From: an uncultured bacterium
GTDB taxonomy: Bacteria > Cyanobacteriota > Vampirovibrionia > Gastranaerophilales > Gastranaerophilaceae
Assembly: GCA_900555175.1 (NCBI GenBank)
Contig: USJT01000043.1
Span: 1-8,063 of the forward strand
DNA: 8,063 bases
Direction: 5' to 3'
The notes under the pieces were generated by a model that searched no databases, was not told where the DNA came from, and worked only from the letters and a program-made list of their open reading frames with translations. Positions 1-6,268 of this stretch are shown in pieces (the first letter of the stretch is position 1; each line of letters begins with the position of its first letter). A program made the position numbers and the translations under genes.

Positions 1-638
1 TAACAGCAACAAAACATGCAATGGAGCAATCTCTTTTATATATCAAAAAATCGTATTTCCCTGATTTGACAGCAAACGTAGGATATGGATTTAATAATTC
101 AACGCAAACAACAAATAACAGTTTTCAAGTCGGAGTTAACCTTAATTCATATGTTAATATTATGGAATTAAGACACAGTATAAAAGGTGCTGATGCACAA
201 ATTAATCTTGCAGATAACGAAATTTTATTGTTTAAAAAAGATTTATATTTTGAAGTTAAAAGAGCTTTTAACAATGTTGATAAATGTGAAAAGCAAATTC
301 CAACTGCTAAAACTGAAGCTATACAAGCTTTAGAAAATTTAAAAGTCATAGAAGACAAATATAAAACAAATGAATTAAATTATGTAGCACTTCAAAACGC
401 AAGAAAAGATTACTTGATGGCCGTAAATGAATATATTGAAAGCCTTTATAATTACAACATTTCACTAATTCAAGTTGAAATGGCAATGCACTATCACCTC
501 GTTGATATTCACCACAAATCAGAACATGCTATGCAATACCATTTTGCAGAACTAATTGAACACCTAAACCAAGTATTAGGCTGTGACGAGCATGATGTAA
601 AAAAAGATAACAAAAAGAAAGGGAAACAAGCTCTCTAA
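1..638 (+). CDS. TolC-family outer membrane efflux protein, C-terminal part with His-rich tail (5' partial)
   Basis: The frame is open to the left edge (Thr-Ala-Thr-Lys-His-Ala precede the Met at 21), so that Met is probably internal and the N-terminal half lies outside the window. What remains looks like the second OEP repeat of a TolC-type trimeric channel: the strand-like KKSYFPDLTANVGYGF, a second strand around FQVGVNLNSY, then long heptad-rich helices with the family pattern of a Tyr-x-x-x-Glu-Leu turn, LQNARKDYLMAVNEYIESLYNYN and a closing 'LIQVEMAM'. Family members form the outer-membrane exit duct for efflux pumps. Most end soon after that last helix; here about 49 residues follow (codons 489-635) with eight His, one Cys and a Lys-rich end. 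That tail and the metal-transporter-like gene 27 bp downstream suggest metal export, which is inference. The TolC assignment itself is fairly secure. Confidence 0.82.
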   Translation, partial: TATKHAMEQSLLYIKKSYFPDLTANVGYGFNNSTQTTNNSFQVGVNLNSYVNIMELRHSIKGADAQINLADNEILLFKKDLYFEVKRAFNNVDKCEKQIPTAKTEAIQALENLKVIEDKYKTNELNYVALQNARKDYLMAVNEYIESLYNYNISLIQVEMAMHYHLVDIHHKSEHAMQYHFAELIEHLNQVLGCDEHDVKKDNKKKGKQAL

Positions 639-665
639 ATAGTTTGTTTATATTATCATTAAATT

Positions 666-1637
666 ATGCTTATAAATATTTTAAATCAAATTAACACAAT
701 AAATGAAAATATGTTTTCAGGCTTTGACAAAATAATAGAAAATTTTGGAATGCCTGATTGGTTCGCAGATGCAATTATTGACAGTTTCCATATTCTGCCG
801 TTATTATTCATTGTATTTTTAATAATTGAATTAATCGAATATTTTTACGCTGACAAAATTAATTCTTTTATGAAAAAATCAGAAAAAACTGCTCCTTTAA
901 TCGGGAGCTTAGCAGCCGTAATTCCACAATGCGGATTTTCAGTTATTGCAAGTACATTATATATAAGAAAATTTATTACCAAAGGTACACTTATCGCAAT
1001 ATATCTTGCAACATCAGATGAAGCTATACCAATTCTTTTGGCACAACCGACAAAGACTTACTATATTTTACCAATAATTGGTGTAAAAATTGTGATAGCA
1101 ATAATCGCAGGATATCTAATTGACTTTATACTCAAAGATAATAAATATATTCCGATTACAGAAGAAAAAGATAACAATAGTGATGATGACGGACATATAG
1201 ATTCAGAAGACGAAGGTTGCTGTCACCATAGCATTTCTAAAAGACGAAAAAGGGAACTTATTTATCACCCTATAAAACATACTTTTAATATTTTTATATT
1301 CATTCTTTTAATAACAATCATATTAAACTTCTTGATATTTGTTTATTCAGAACACGCTGTATTACATGTTTTGTTAGGGAAAGTTAAAATTCTTGAACCT
1401 GTTATAACAGCCTTTATAGGCTTAATTCCAAATTGTGCAGTATCAATCGCTTTGACAATGCTTTTAATCAAAGGCTCAATAAACTTTGGAGCCGTAATGT
1501 CAGGGTTATTATCAAATGCAGGACTTGGGATTTTAATACTTTTCAGACACAGTGAAAATATTAAAGATACATTCAAAATTATCGCAATACTACTTGGCAT
1601 TAGTATTATATCAGGTATGATTATACAAATATTTTAG
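666..1637 (+). CDS. Putative heavy-metal/manganese exporter, ArsP_2 (PF11449)-type multi-pass membrane protein
   Basis: A 323-aa polytopic membrane protein. Signature segments I recognise from the 'putative manganese transporter / 10TM heavy-metal exporter' family are DSFHILPLLFIVFLIIELIEY (residues 39-59), AVIPQCGFS (84-92) with TSDEAIP (116-122), and a second, weaker copy GLIPNCAVS (252-260). The two halves (about 79-126 and 247-293) align as an internal repeat, as expected for an inverted-repeat transporter. Between them is a hydrophilic loop (about 160-205) rich in Asp/Glu, with CCHH at 185-188 followed by SKRRKRE, a plausible cytosolic metal-sensing or metal-binding loop. The start at 666 lacks a clear Shine-Dalgarno; a Met at residue 16 is an alternative. 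It follows the TolC-type gene by 27 bp on the same strand, so co-transcription is likely. The substrate (Mn, another divalent metal, or an oxyanion) cannot be read from sequence. Confidence 0.75.
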   Translation: MLINILNQINTINENMFSGFDKIIENFGMPDWFADAIIDSFHILPLLFIVFLIIELIEYFYADKINSFMKKSEKTAPLIGSLAAVIPQCGFSVIASTLYIRKFITKGTLIAIYLATSDEAIPILLAQPTKTYYILPIIGVKIVIAIIAGYLIDFILKDNKYIPITEEKDNNSDDDGHIDSEDEGCCHHSISKRRKRELIYHPIKHTFNIFIFILLITIILNFLIFVYSEHAVLHVLLGKVKILEPVITAFIGLIPNCAVSIALTMLLIKGSINFGAVMSGLLSNAGLGILILFRHSENIKDTFKIIAILLGISIISGMIIQIF

Positions 1638-2761
1638 ATAAGTTGACGATTTAATCTTTCATAACGTTCAAGAATATCATCATCATTCATAAAATATCTG
1701 TCAAAAGTATTATCCTGATCTTTTGAAACAGCTTTTACAATATTTTTCACAAGATTAAATTGATCATCTTCTTTCCAAAATGCAAATTCATCAACCAAAT
1801 GTTCACGTGCTCTGAGCTTTTTCTTTATATCTTTCATGCCTGTACTGATTTGTCTTTCATGAGCACCCATTTGAGTAACATTTGACATAATAGCGAAAGG
1901 AGAACGATTTAATCTTTCTCTAATCACATTTAAAATATCATCATCAACTTTGTAAGCGATTTTTCCATCTCTGACGGATTCTATAAAATATGCAAAGTTT
2001 TTAGCATAAACCTTTGAGATATCATTACCGTTATTCATCTTTGCAAAACGAATATTAAATTCTCCGGCAGATACAGGATCAATATCAAACCTTCTTTTTT
2101 GTTTGAAATAATCCATATCTTTATGCAATCCGTATTTTACGGTAAGTCTGTCAAGAATATCCAAAGTATTAAACATTTTATCAAGTGTATAAACTTCAGG
2201 GAAAGTATTTTGATTATTCAAACTCAAAATTCTCTGATCAACATTATTCCACAAAGTTCCTTTGTAATCGGCAATAATTCTATCGTCATCTTTAAACACA
2301 TTTTGTTTCTTGCCGAGTATAATATAAGCTTTATCAATATCACTACCCGGTAAAGCTCGTTTTAAACCAATTGAACATACGGGATCATATCCTGCAAGCA
2401 TAACTCTTACATCAGAATTTTCAGCTTTTAATGCATTATCTACAAATGTATCGTTAATTTTTTGAGAGACTTTTGCAATATTTGGAAAACTTGTAAATTC
2501 TTTAAATTTATCAACAAAAGTTCTTTTTAAAAATTGAGGAATTCTTTCTAAAAAAGAAAAATTTTCCATACGTATAAACCTGTTTTGCGGATAAATATCA
2601 TCATCTAAGGCTTCATAATATTTAGCAGATTTCAAATATCTGTATTGTTTTGCCAAATCGTCCGCTGAATTAATTTGCGATTGAGGCATTCTTTGTGTAA
2701 TTCCTTGAAACTGAATATATTTTTTTGTCGGATTATTACTGTAAATCCTGTTTACCTTCAT
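1634..2761 (-). CDS. Unknown protein with a nucleotidyltransferase-like GSDID motif
   Basis: I do not recognise this 375-aa protein as a named family. It is soluble-looking and highly charged. Residues 119-149 hold a hydrophobic strand, then SIGLKRALPGSDIDKAYIIL. This resembles the core of Pol-beta-type nucleotidyltransferases (h-G-S-x-x-x-G, about 10 residues, then SD-h-D), with D141 and D143 as candidate metal ligands and D175 (NNVDQRI) a candidate third. The usual first Gly-Ser is replaced by Cys-Ser, so activity is uncertain. The N-terminus, MKVNRIYSNN...IQFQG, looks like a lineage-style leader rather than a Sec signal. Its ATG overlaps the stop of the upstream PHP gene (ATGA), with GAGG (2769-2772) 7 nt upstream, so translational coupling is likely. 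Its TAA interlocks with the convergent transporter's TAG. The coding call is secure; the function is inference. Confidence 0.85.
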   Translation of the reverse strand: MKVNRIYSNNPTKKYIQFQGITQRMPQSQINSADDLAKQYRYLKSAKYYEALDDDIYPQNRFIRMENFSFLERIPQFLKRTFVDKFKEFTSFPNIAKVSQKINDTFVDNALKAENSDVRVMLAGYDPVCSIGLKRALPGSDIDKAYIILGKKQNVFKDDDRIIADYKGTLWNNVDQRILSLNNQNTFPEVYTLDKMFNTLDILDRLTVKYGLHKDMDYFKQKRRFDIDPVSAGEFNIRFAKMNNGNDISKVYAKNFAYFIESVRDGKIAYKVDDDILNVIRERLNRSPFAIMSNVTQMGAHERQISTGMKDIKKKLRAREHLVDEFAFWKEDDQFNLVKNIVKAVSKDQDNTFDRYFMNDDDILERYERLNRQLI

Positions 2762-4101
2762 TCATTAACCTCTATATACGAGCTTTTATGATTGTCAGAG
2801 CCTCCAATTTTCAGGAGATGTTTTACATAATCATTTACTTCATTAACCCTATCAATATTCACATCTTTTGGATATGCTTGATGATATGCTTCCGAAATTT
2901 GTATCAAACCATTTGAATTATGAACAAAATGATTCAGAGATTTTTTCGGATTGTAAAATTTCATTGCTGTAAAATACGGATGCGCAAAGGATAAAATAAC
3001 ATTATCATCACCCCTAAAGAAATCTATTATATTTTCAAAAGAATTTTCATTTTGTAATATAATTTTGTTATTTTCAATGCGCGGTTGATATTTTTTTCTT
3101 ACATTTGAAATTATACTTGTTTCATTTATATCTTTATCTAAAAAATTATTTTTTTTCAAGTACCACATATTACGATTTTTTACATCAATTTTGTTCATTA
3201 TCTCGTTATAAAGAATTGACGGGTCTTTTCCTTGTCTTGAAGCTTGAATTGTTATTGCATGTTTTGTTTGAGCGTAATGCTCAACAGGCCAGTGAGAATT
3301 CATCATCAAGCAATCAGGATTGAGGTTATATGTTTTTATTAATTCATTTTTATCAAATTTAGTTAACGGAATAGCAGAACTTATTTCCTTTAACATATTA
3401 TCAATTGTATTGTTTCGCCTCGCTTGCAATTCATTACAATATTTATCAACCTTAAAAGGATTTATACCATAAGCAAGAATTTCAGAAATTTCACAAGAAT
3501 TTGCGCCAATTTGAGCCTTATGAGAAAAACTCAGCTCTACACCGGGGATAAATCTCACATGTTTAAATTTTTCAGGATTTTCCGAAATTATAACAAGAGC
3601 CTCTTTTACAGCTTTTACAGAATCATGATCCGTTATGGAAAAATTAAATTTTTCACCTGTTCTTCCATACAATTTCTTTGAATATTCAGAAATTTCATCT
3701 AATAATTTTCTGACCTCAATTTTCCCGTCCGAATGAATTGTATGCATGTGAAAATCCGCTTGAAACCCAAAATTTTTAATATTCTCAGGGGAATACGTAT
3801 AATTATTTTTCTTTAAATGTAAAATACTTGAAATAAATTCATTTTTATCCATCACACAAGAAAGAGACAAAGGATTAACTTTTTTCCCTGTCATTTGAGA
3901 AACTTCTTGAGCAAGAGATTTTACATATTCACTGCAAACTTTTTGAGCAGGACGAGCTATCTTGTGAACAGCAAGGGCAGAAATCACACCGCCAATAATT
4001 ACAGTAGAAGGTGAGAGGATTCCTTTTTTGGACATTCCTCCTTTACTGTTTGGCGAATACGGTTTATTAGTTATACTGTTAGAAACCGGTAAAACTCTCA
4101 T
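2758..4101 (-). CDS. PHP-domain metal-dependent phosphoesterase with N-terminal hydrophobic segment
   Basis: The PHP-family metal ligands are all visible: FHMH (H118, H120), D125 in HSDG, ITDHD (D158, H159), GVEL (E189), SFAHP (H374) and GGSDNH (D436, H438). PHP proteins are tri-metal hydrolases acting on phosphate esters; YciV/RNase AM, histidinol-phosphatase and the PolX and PolC exonuclease domains belong here. The substrate is not determined by these motifs. At 447 aa it is much longer than the roughly 280-aa stand-alone members: about 110 residues precede the domain, and about 150-180 residues lie between the E189 and H374 motifs. Residues 33-48 form a hydrophobic stretch after KK, possibly a membrane anchor. 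The start has AAGG 7 nt upstream and a promoter-like sequence behind it. It is first in an operon with the overlapping NTase-like gene, so the two products probably act together. Confidence 0.88.
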   Translation of the reverse strand: MRVLPVSNSITNKPYSPNSKGGMSKKGILSPSTVIIGGVISALAVHKIARPAQKVCSEYVKSLAQEVSQMTGKKVNPLSLSCVMDKNEFISSILHLKKNNYTYSPENIKNFGFQADFHMHTIHSDGKIEVRKLLDEISEYSKKLYGRTGEKFNFSITDHDSVKAVKEALVIISENPEKFKHVRFIPGVELSFSHKAQIGANSCEISEILAYGINPFKVDKYCNELQARRNNTIDNMLKEISSAIPLTKFDKNELIKTYNLNPDCLMMNSHWPVEHYAQTKHAITIQASRQGKDPSILYNEIMNKIDVKNRNMWYLKKNNFLDKDINETSIISNVRKKYQPRIENNKIILQNENSFENIIDFFRGDDNVILSFAHPYFTAMKFYNPKKSLNHFVHNSNGLIQISEAYHQAYPKDVNIDRVNEVNDYVKHLLKIGGSDNHKSSYIEVNE

Positions 4102-4135
4102 AAAACGACCTTTTAAGACTTTTTAAATGCTATTT

Positions 4136-4164
4136 TATATAAAGAAAACTTAATTTACAGTTAA
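4136..4164 (-). promoter_or_regulatory. Candidate sigma-70-type promoter for the PHP/NTase-like operon
   Basis: On the minus strand, TTAACT (4164-4159) and TATATA (4141-4136) are separated by exactly 17 nt, 35-40 bp upstream of the ATG at 4101. The -35 matches TTGACA at 4 of 6 positions. The region is very AT-rich, so chance matches are common and a nearby TATAAA (4139-4134) is an equal -10 candidate. Confidence 0.4.
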
Positions 4165-4263
4165 TTTATAATACAAAAAATTTATAAAATTAACCTACCA
4201 ACGTATTAGTTATTGTAAGTTATTTAAAAAATTTTTGCACATTTGTTACATTCTCGTAACATT

Positions 4264-4371
4264 TTATCTGATAAAACATCTTTCTAATTTTCTGGCAAAT
4301 CTTACAATCGGCTTTTCAATATCTGCAGTAATTGAATCCACTAAAATTGTTTTACATCCCAATTTTTTCCC
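4264..4371 (-). pseudogene. In-frame C-terminal remnant of yqeG beyond a TGA stop
   Basis: Directly behind the TGA at 4374-4372 the same frame stays open for 35 codons to a TAA at 4266-4264. It encodes GKKLGCKTILV, then DSITADIEKPIVRFARKLE and RCFIR. In YqeG proteins the motif TDV-x-GG-N-x-x-G-x-x-TILV continues unbroken, so the TGA stands exactly where the first glycine of that pair belongs; GGA to TGA is one base change. The restored product would be 158 aa, near the family's usual size of about 170. Nothing here looks like an independent gene. Confidence 0.8.
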
Positions 4372-4740
4372 TCACATAACATCAGTGAGAGGTCTATCCC
4401 CAACAAAACAAGTTGTTTCGGGTGATAGAGAATACTGTTTCATAAATTTTTTAGCAACTTTAATATCAGGTTTGTGAGCTTCAAAAACAACAGGGAAATC
4501 AGAACAAGCTCTCACCTTTGCCATATAATCAGGGTTATGATTGTTAGAAACAACTCCGACAAAAAAGTCTTTTCTGACATTATCAAGCCACTCTAAAGTA
4601 TCAGAAGTATAATACCCTCTTTTTGAACCCATTAAAGTGCTGTCCAAATCAAATAATAAAGCTTTAATTCCTTGATTTTTTAAATCTTCAAGATTGATAT
4701 CATAAATACTTTTCAAATTATAATCTGGTTTTATAAACAT
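4372..4740 (-). CDS. yqeG: YqeG-family HAD-IIIA phosphatase, truncated by an in-frame TGA
   Basis: The 122-aa product shows all HAD catalytic motifs: LLFDLDSTL (nucleophile D31, acid/base D33), VVSNN (motif II, S65), AHKP (motif III, K90) and VGDRPLTD (motif IV, D115 and D120). The opening (KPDYNLKSIYDINLEDLK) is typical YqeG, which supports the start; GAGG sits 4 nt upstream, a short spacing. Plant plastid and yeast relatives (PGPP1, Gep4) dephosphorylate phosphatidylglycerol-phosphate, so a role in phosphatidylglycerol synthesis is possible; this is family knowledge, not proof. The frame stops at TDVM-TGA, and the conserved continuation is still encoded behind it (4371-4264). Loss of that part would remove a late core strand and helix. 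A real nonsense mutation, a sequencing or assembly error, or readthrough are the options. It lies 11 bp downstream of the U32 gene, so it is co-transcribed with it. Confidence 0.8.
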   Translation of the reverse strand: MFIKPDYNLKSIYDINLEDLKNQGIKALLFDLDSTLMGSKRGYYTSDTLEWLDNVRKDFFVGVVSNNHNPDYMAKVRACSDFPVVFEAHKPDIKVAKKFMKQYSLSPETTCFVGDRPLTDVM

Positions 4741-4751
4741 ATTTCCTCAAC

Positions 4752-6008
4752 TTATACAGGATTTTTAATACCAACAGTTCTAACTAAAGCATATTTAGGA
4801 TTTTTTGGAGAACGTGAAAATTTCACAAAAATATCATCATTAGTATTACCCAATGACAAATCCTCTCCGTCTTTATTTTTAAACCCTTCAACGACTGCTG
4901 TAAATTGCTCATCAGGAGTAATTATTTCAACTTCATCACCAAGAAGCATCTTATTTTTAATTTTTACTAAATAATATCCTTCAAAGCTGTTCAAATCATA
5001 TTCGGAAACTCTTTGAAATTCACATAAAAAGTCAGCTCCAGCAAGCCCTTTTGAAATATCATAGCTGTAACTTTCGCCATTATTATCCCCAAGAGCAAAT
5101 CCTGTTGTATATCCGCGATTGCCAACCTTTTGCAATTCTTTAAAATATTTATCCATATCAGCAGAAGGATTTTTCAAAACTTCATCAATAGCCTGTCTGT
5201 ATGTTTTTGCAACCGCAGAAACATAATAAAGACTCTTTGTTCTACCTTCAACTTTAAACGAATCAACGCCCGCATCAATTAATTGCGGCAACTGCTTTAC
5301 AAGGCACAAATCTTTAGGGCTCAAAATATGAGAGCCTCTATCATCCTGATTAATTTCCAAATATTCACCCGGGCGAGTTTCTTCAACGAGTTTGTAACTC
5401 CATCTGCAAGGTTGAGAGCAATTCCCGTGATTTGCTTTTCTTTCACCTTTAGAGAAATAATCACTCAACAAACATCTGCCGGAGAATGATACACATTGAG
5501 CACCATGAATAAAACATTCAAGTTCAATATCAGGCACCTGTTTTCTGATTTCCGCAATATCTTTAATCGGAAGTTCACGAGCCAAAATAACTCTGCTTGC
5601 ACCTAAATCACGCCAGAATTTAACACTTTCATAATTCAAAGTATTTGTTTGTGTACTTACGTGAATTGGAACATTTGGGATATTACGTTTTATTAAGTTA
5701 AATATTCCGTAATCACTAATAATAAACGCATCAGGATTAGCGTCCTTAAACCTGTCTAAAGAAGCTTCTAACTGCTTTATATCGTTATTAAAAGCGAAAA
5801 TATTAATAGTTACATAAGTTTTAGCACCAAGAGAATGAGCTAAATCAACAGCCTCCTTTAAGTTATCCATAGTTATAAGACTACCTTTTCTCATTGCACG
5901 AAGGCTAAAATCTACAACTCCGAGGTAAACTGCGTCAGCTCCGTATCTTACTGCGTATTCTAATTTTTCCAAATTGCCGGCCGGCATCAAAAGTTCTACA
6001 TCTTGCAT
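4752..6008 (-). CDS. trhP: Peptidase U32 family protein, TrhP/YegQ-type tRNA hydroxylation protein
   Basis: A 418-aa protein with the U32 layout: a TIM-barrel-like N-terminal part opening ELLMPAGNLEKLEYAVRYGADAVYLG, the U32 signature E164-CFIHGAQCVSFSGRCLLS, then NHGNCSQPCRW (193-203), and a C-terminal beta domain (about 325-415). Cysteines 172, 179, 197, 201 and 235 are candidates for the iron-sulfur cluster that such enzymes carry. Relatives such as E. coli YegQ (TrhP) and B. subtilis YrrN/YrrO make 5-hydroxyuridine at tRNA position 34 from prephenate-dependent chemistry; the 'peptidase' label is historical. RlhA (23S rRNA) and UbiU/V are sister groups. The length and the presence of the C-terminal domain favour TrhP, but subfamily assignment needs a tree. 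The start at 6008 matches the family N-terminus; only a distant AGGG (12 nt) precedes it. It is the first gene of a two-gene operon with yqeG. Confidence 0.85.
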   Translation of the reverse strand: MQDVELLMPAGNLEKLEYAVRYGADAVYLGVVDFSLRAMRKGSLITMDNLKEAVDLAHSLGAKTYVTINIFAFNNDIKQLEASLDRFKDANPDAFIISDYGIFNLIKRNIPNVPIHVSTQTNTLNYESVKFWRDLGASRVILARELPIKDIAEIRKQVPDIELECFIHGAQCVSFSGRCLLSDYFSKGERKANHGNCSQPCRWSYKLVEETRPGEYLEINQDDRGSHILSPKDLCLVKQLPQLIDAGVDSFKVEGRTKSLYYVSAVAKTYRQAIDEVLKNPSADMDKYFKELQKVGNRGYTTGFALGDNNGESYSYDISKGLAGADFLCEFQRVSEYDLNSFEGYYLVKIKNKMLLGDEVEIITPDEQFTAVVEGFKNKDGEDLSLGNTNDDIFVKFSRSPKNPKYALVRTVGIKNPV

Positions 6009-6064
6009 AGTTGTATATTACCCTAAAGAATACAAATAATCAACCGTTTAGGTGATGCCCAAAA

Positions 6065-6116
6065 ATGATTAATGAATAAGATATATATATAACAGATTTT
6101 TATATGTTTATTGGAG
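6065..6116 (+). promoter_or_regulatory. AT-rich divergent intergenic region with candidate -10 and ribosome-binding site for the small membrane ORF
   Basis: This lies in the 118-bp gap between the divergent U32 gene and the 44-codon ORF. TATAAC (6088-6093), at the end of an alternating AT tract, could be a -10, with a weak ATGATT (6065-6070) 17 nt upstream. GGAG at 6113-6116 stands 10 nt before the ATG at 6127 and is the only good Shine-Dalgarno for the operon. The promoter itself is a weak call; the Shine-Dalgarno is convincing. Confidence 0.35.
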
Positions 6117-6126
6117 AAGAAAGATT

Positions 6127-6261
6127 ATGCAAACAATTGAAAATGCAGCTACTACTTTAAAAGAAATTTGGGCATACCAACATCCTGTAATGCATACTTG
6201 GTTTGTGTTAAGTTCACTTTCCTTATGCGTTATGTTCGCATTGTTATATTTTGTAATATAA
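6127..6261 (+). CDS. Small single-pass membrane protein (44 aa) ahead of a sugar permease
   Basis: The ORF reads MQTIENAATTLKEIWAYQHP, then VMHTWFVLSSLSLCVMFALLYFVI, ending TAA. A short amphipathic N-terminus (1-20) precedes one hydrophobic segment (about 25-44) that runs to the last residue. GGAG (6113-6116) is well placed 10 nt upstream, and only 7 nt separate the stop from the permease ATG. I recognise no family. Good Shine-Dalgarno placement, the transmembrane-like composition and tight spacing support a real gene. It may be a small accessory subunit of the permease or a translated leader that couples permease translation; both are inference. It could also be a chance ORF, as no homology can be checked here. 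Confidence 0.6.
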   Translation: MQTIENAATTLKEIWAYQHPVMHTWFVLSSLSLCVMFALLYFVI

Positions 6262-6268
6262 TTAAATC

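Noticed and set aside
21..23. ATG at 21 as the true start of the TolC-type gene
   Set aside because: The frame is open to the window edge, no Shine-Dalgarno precedes it, and the encoded part is only the second half of a TolC protein.
1343..1600. Open frame antisense to the transporter gene
   Set aside because: It lies fully inside a well-supported gene, has no family features and no ribosome-binding site; the same applies to the frames opposite the PHP, U32 and NTase-like genes.
4372..4374. Genome-wide recoding of TGA as glycine, as in SR1/Gracilibacteria
   Set aside because: Large ORFs of 323-447 codons here contain no in-frame TGA, all glycines use GGN, and the PHP gene ends naturally at TGA in an ATGA overlap.
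4340..4374. Selenocysteine insertion at the yqeG TGA
   Set aside because: The family has glycine, not cysteine, at this position, and I see no convincing SECIS-like hairpin just downstream.
6022..6052. CCTAAA ... TTTAGG inverted repeat in the divergent intergenic region
   Set aside because: Only 6 bp with a 19-nt spacer in AT-rich DNA; too short to separate from chance.
6081..6091. Alternating AT tract as a microsatellite or origin element
   Set aside because: Only about five AT units, with no DnaA boxes nearby; it fits an AT-rich promoter region.
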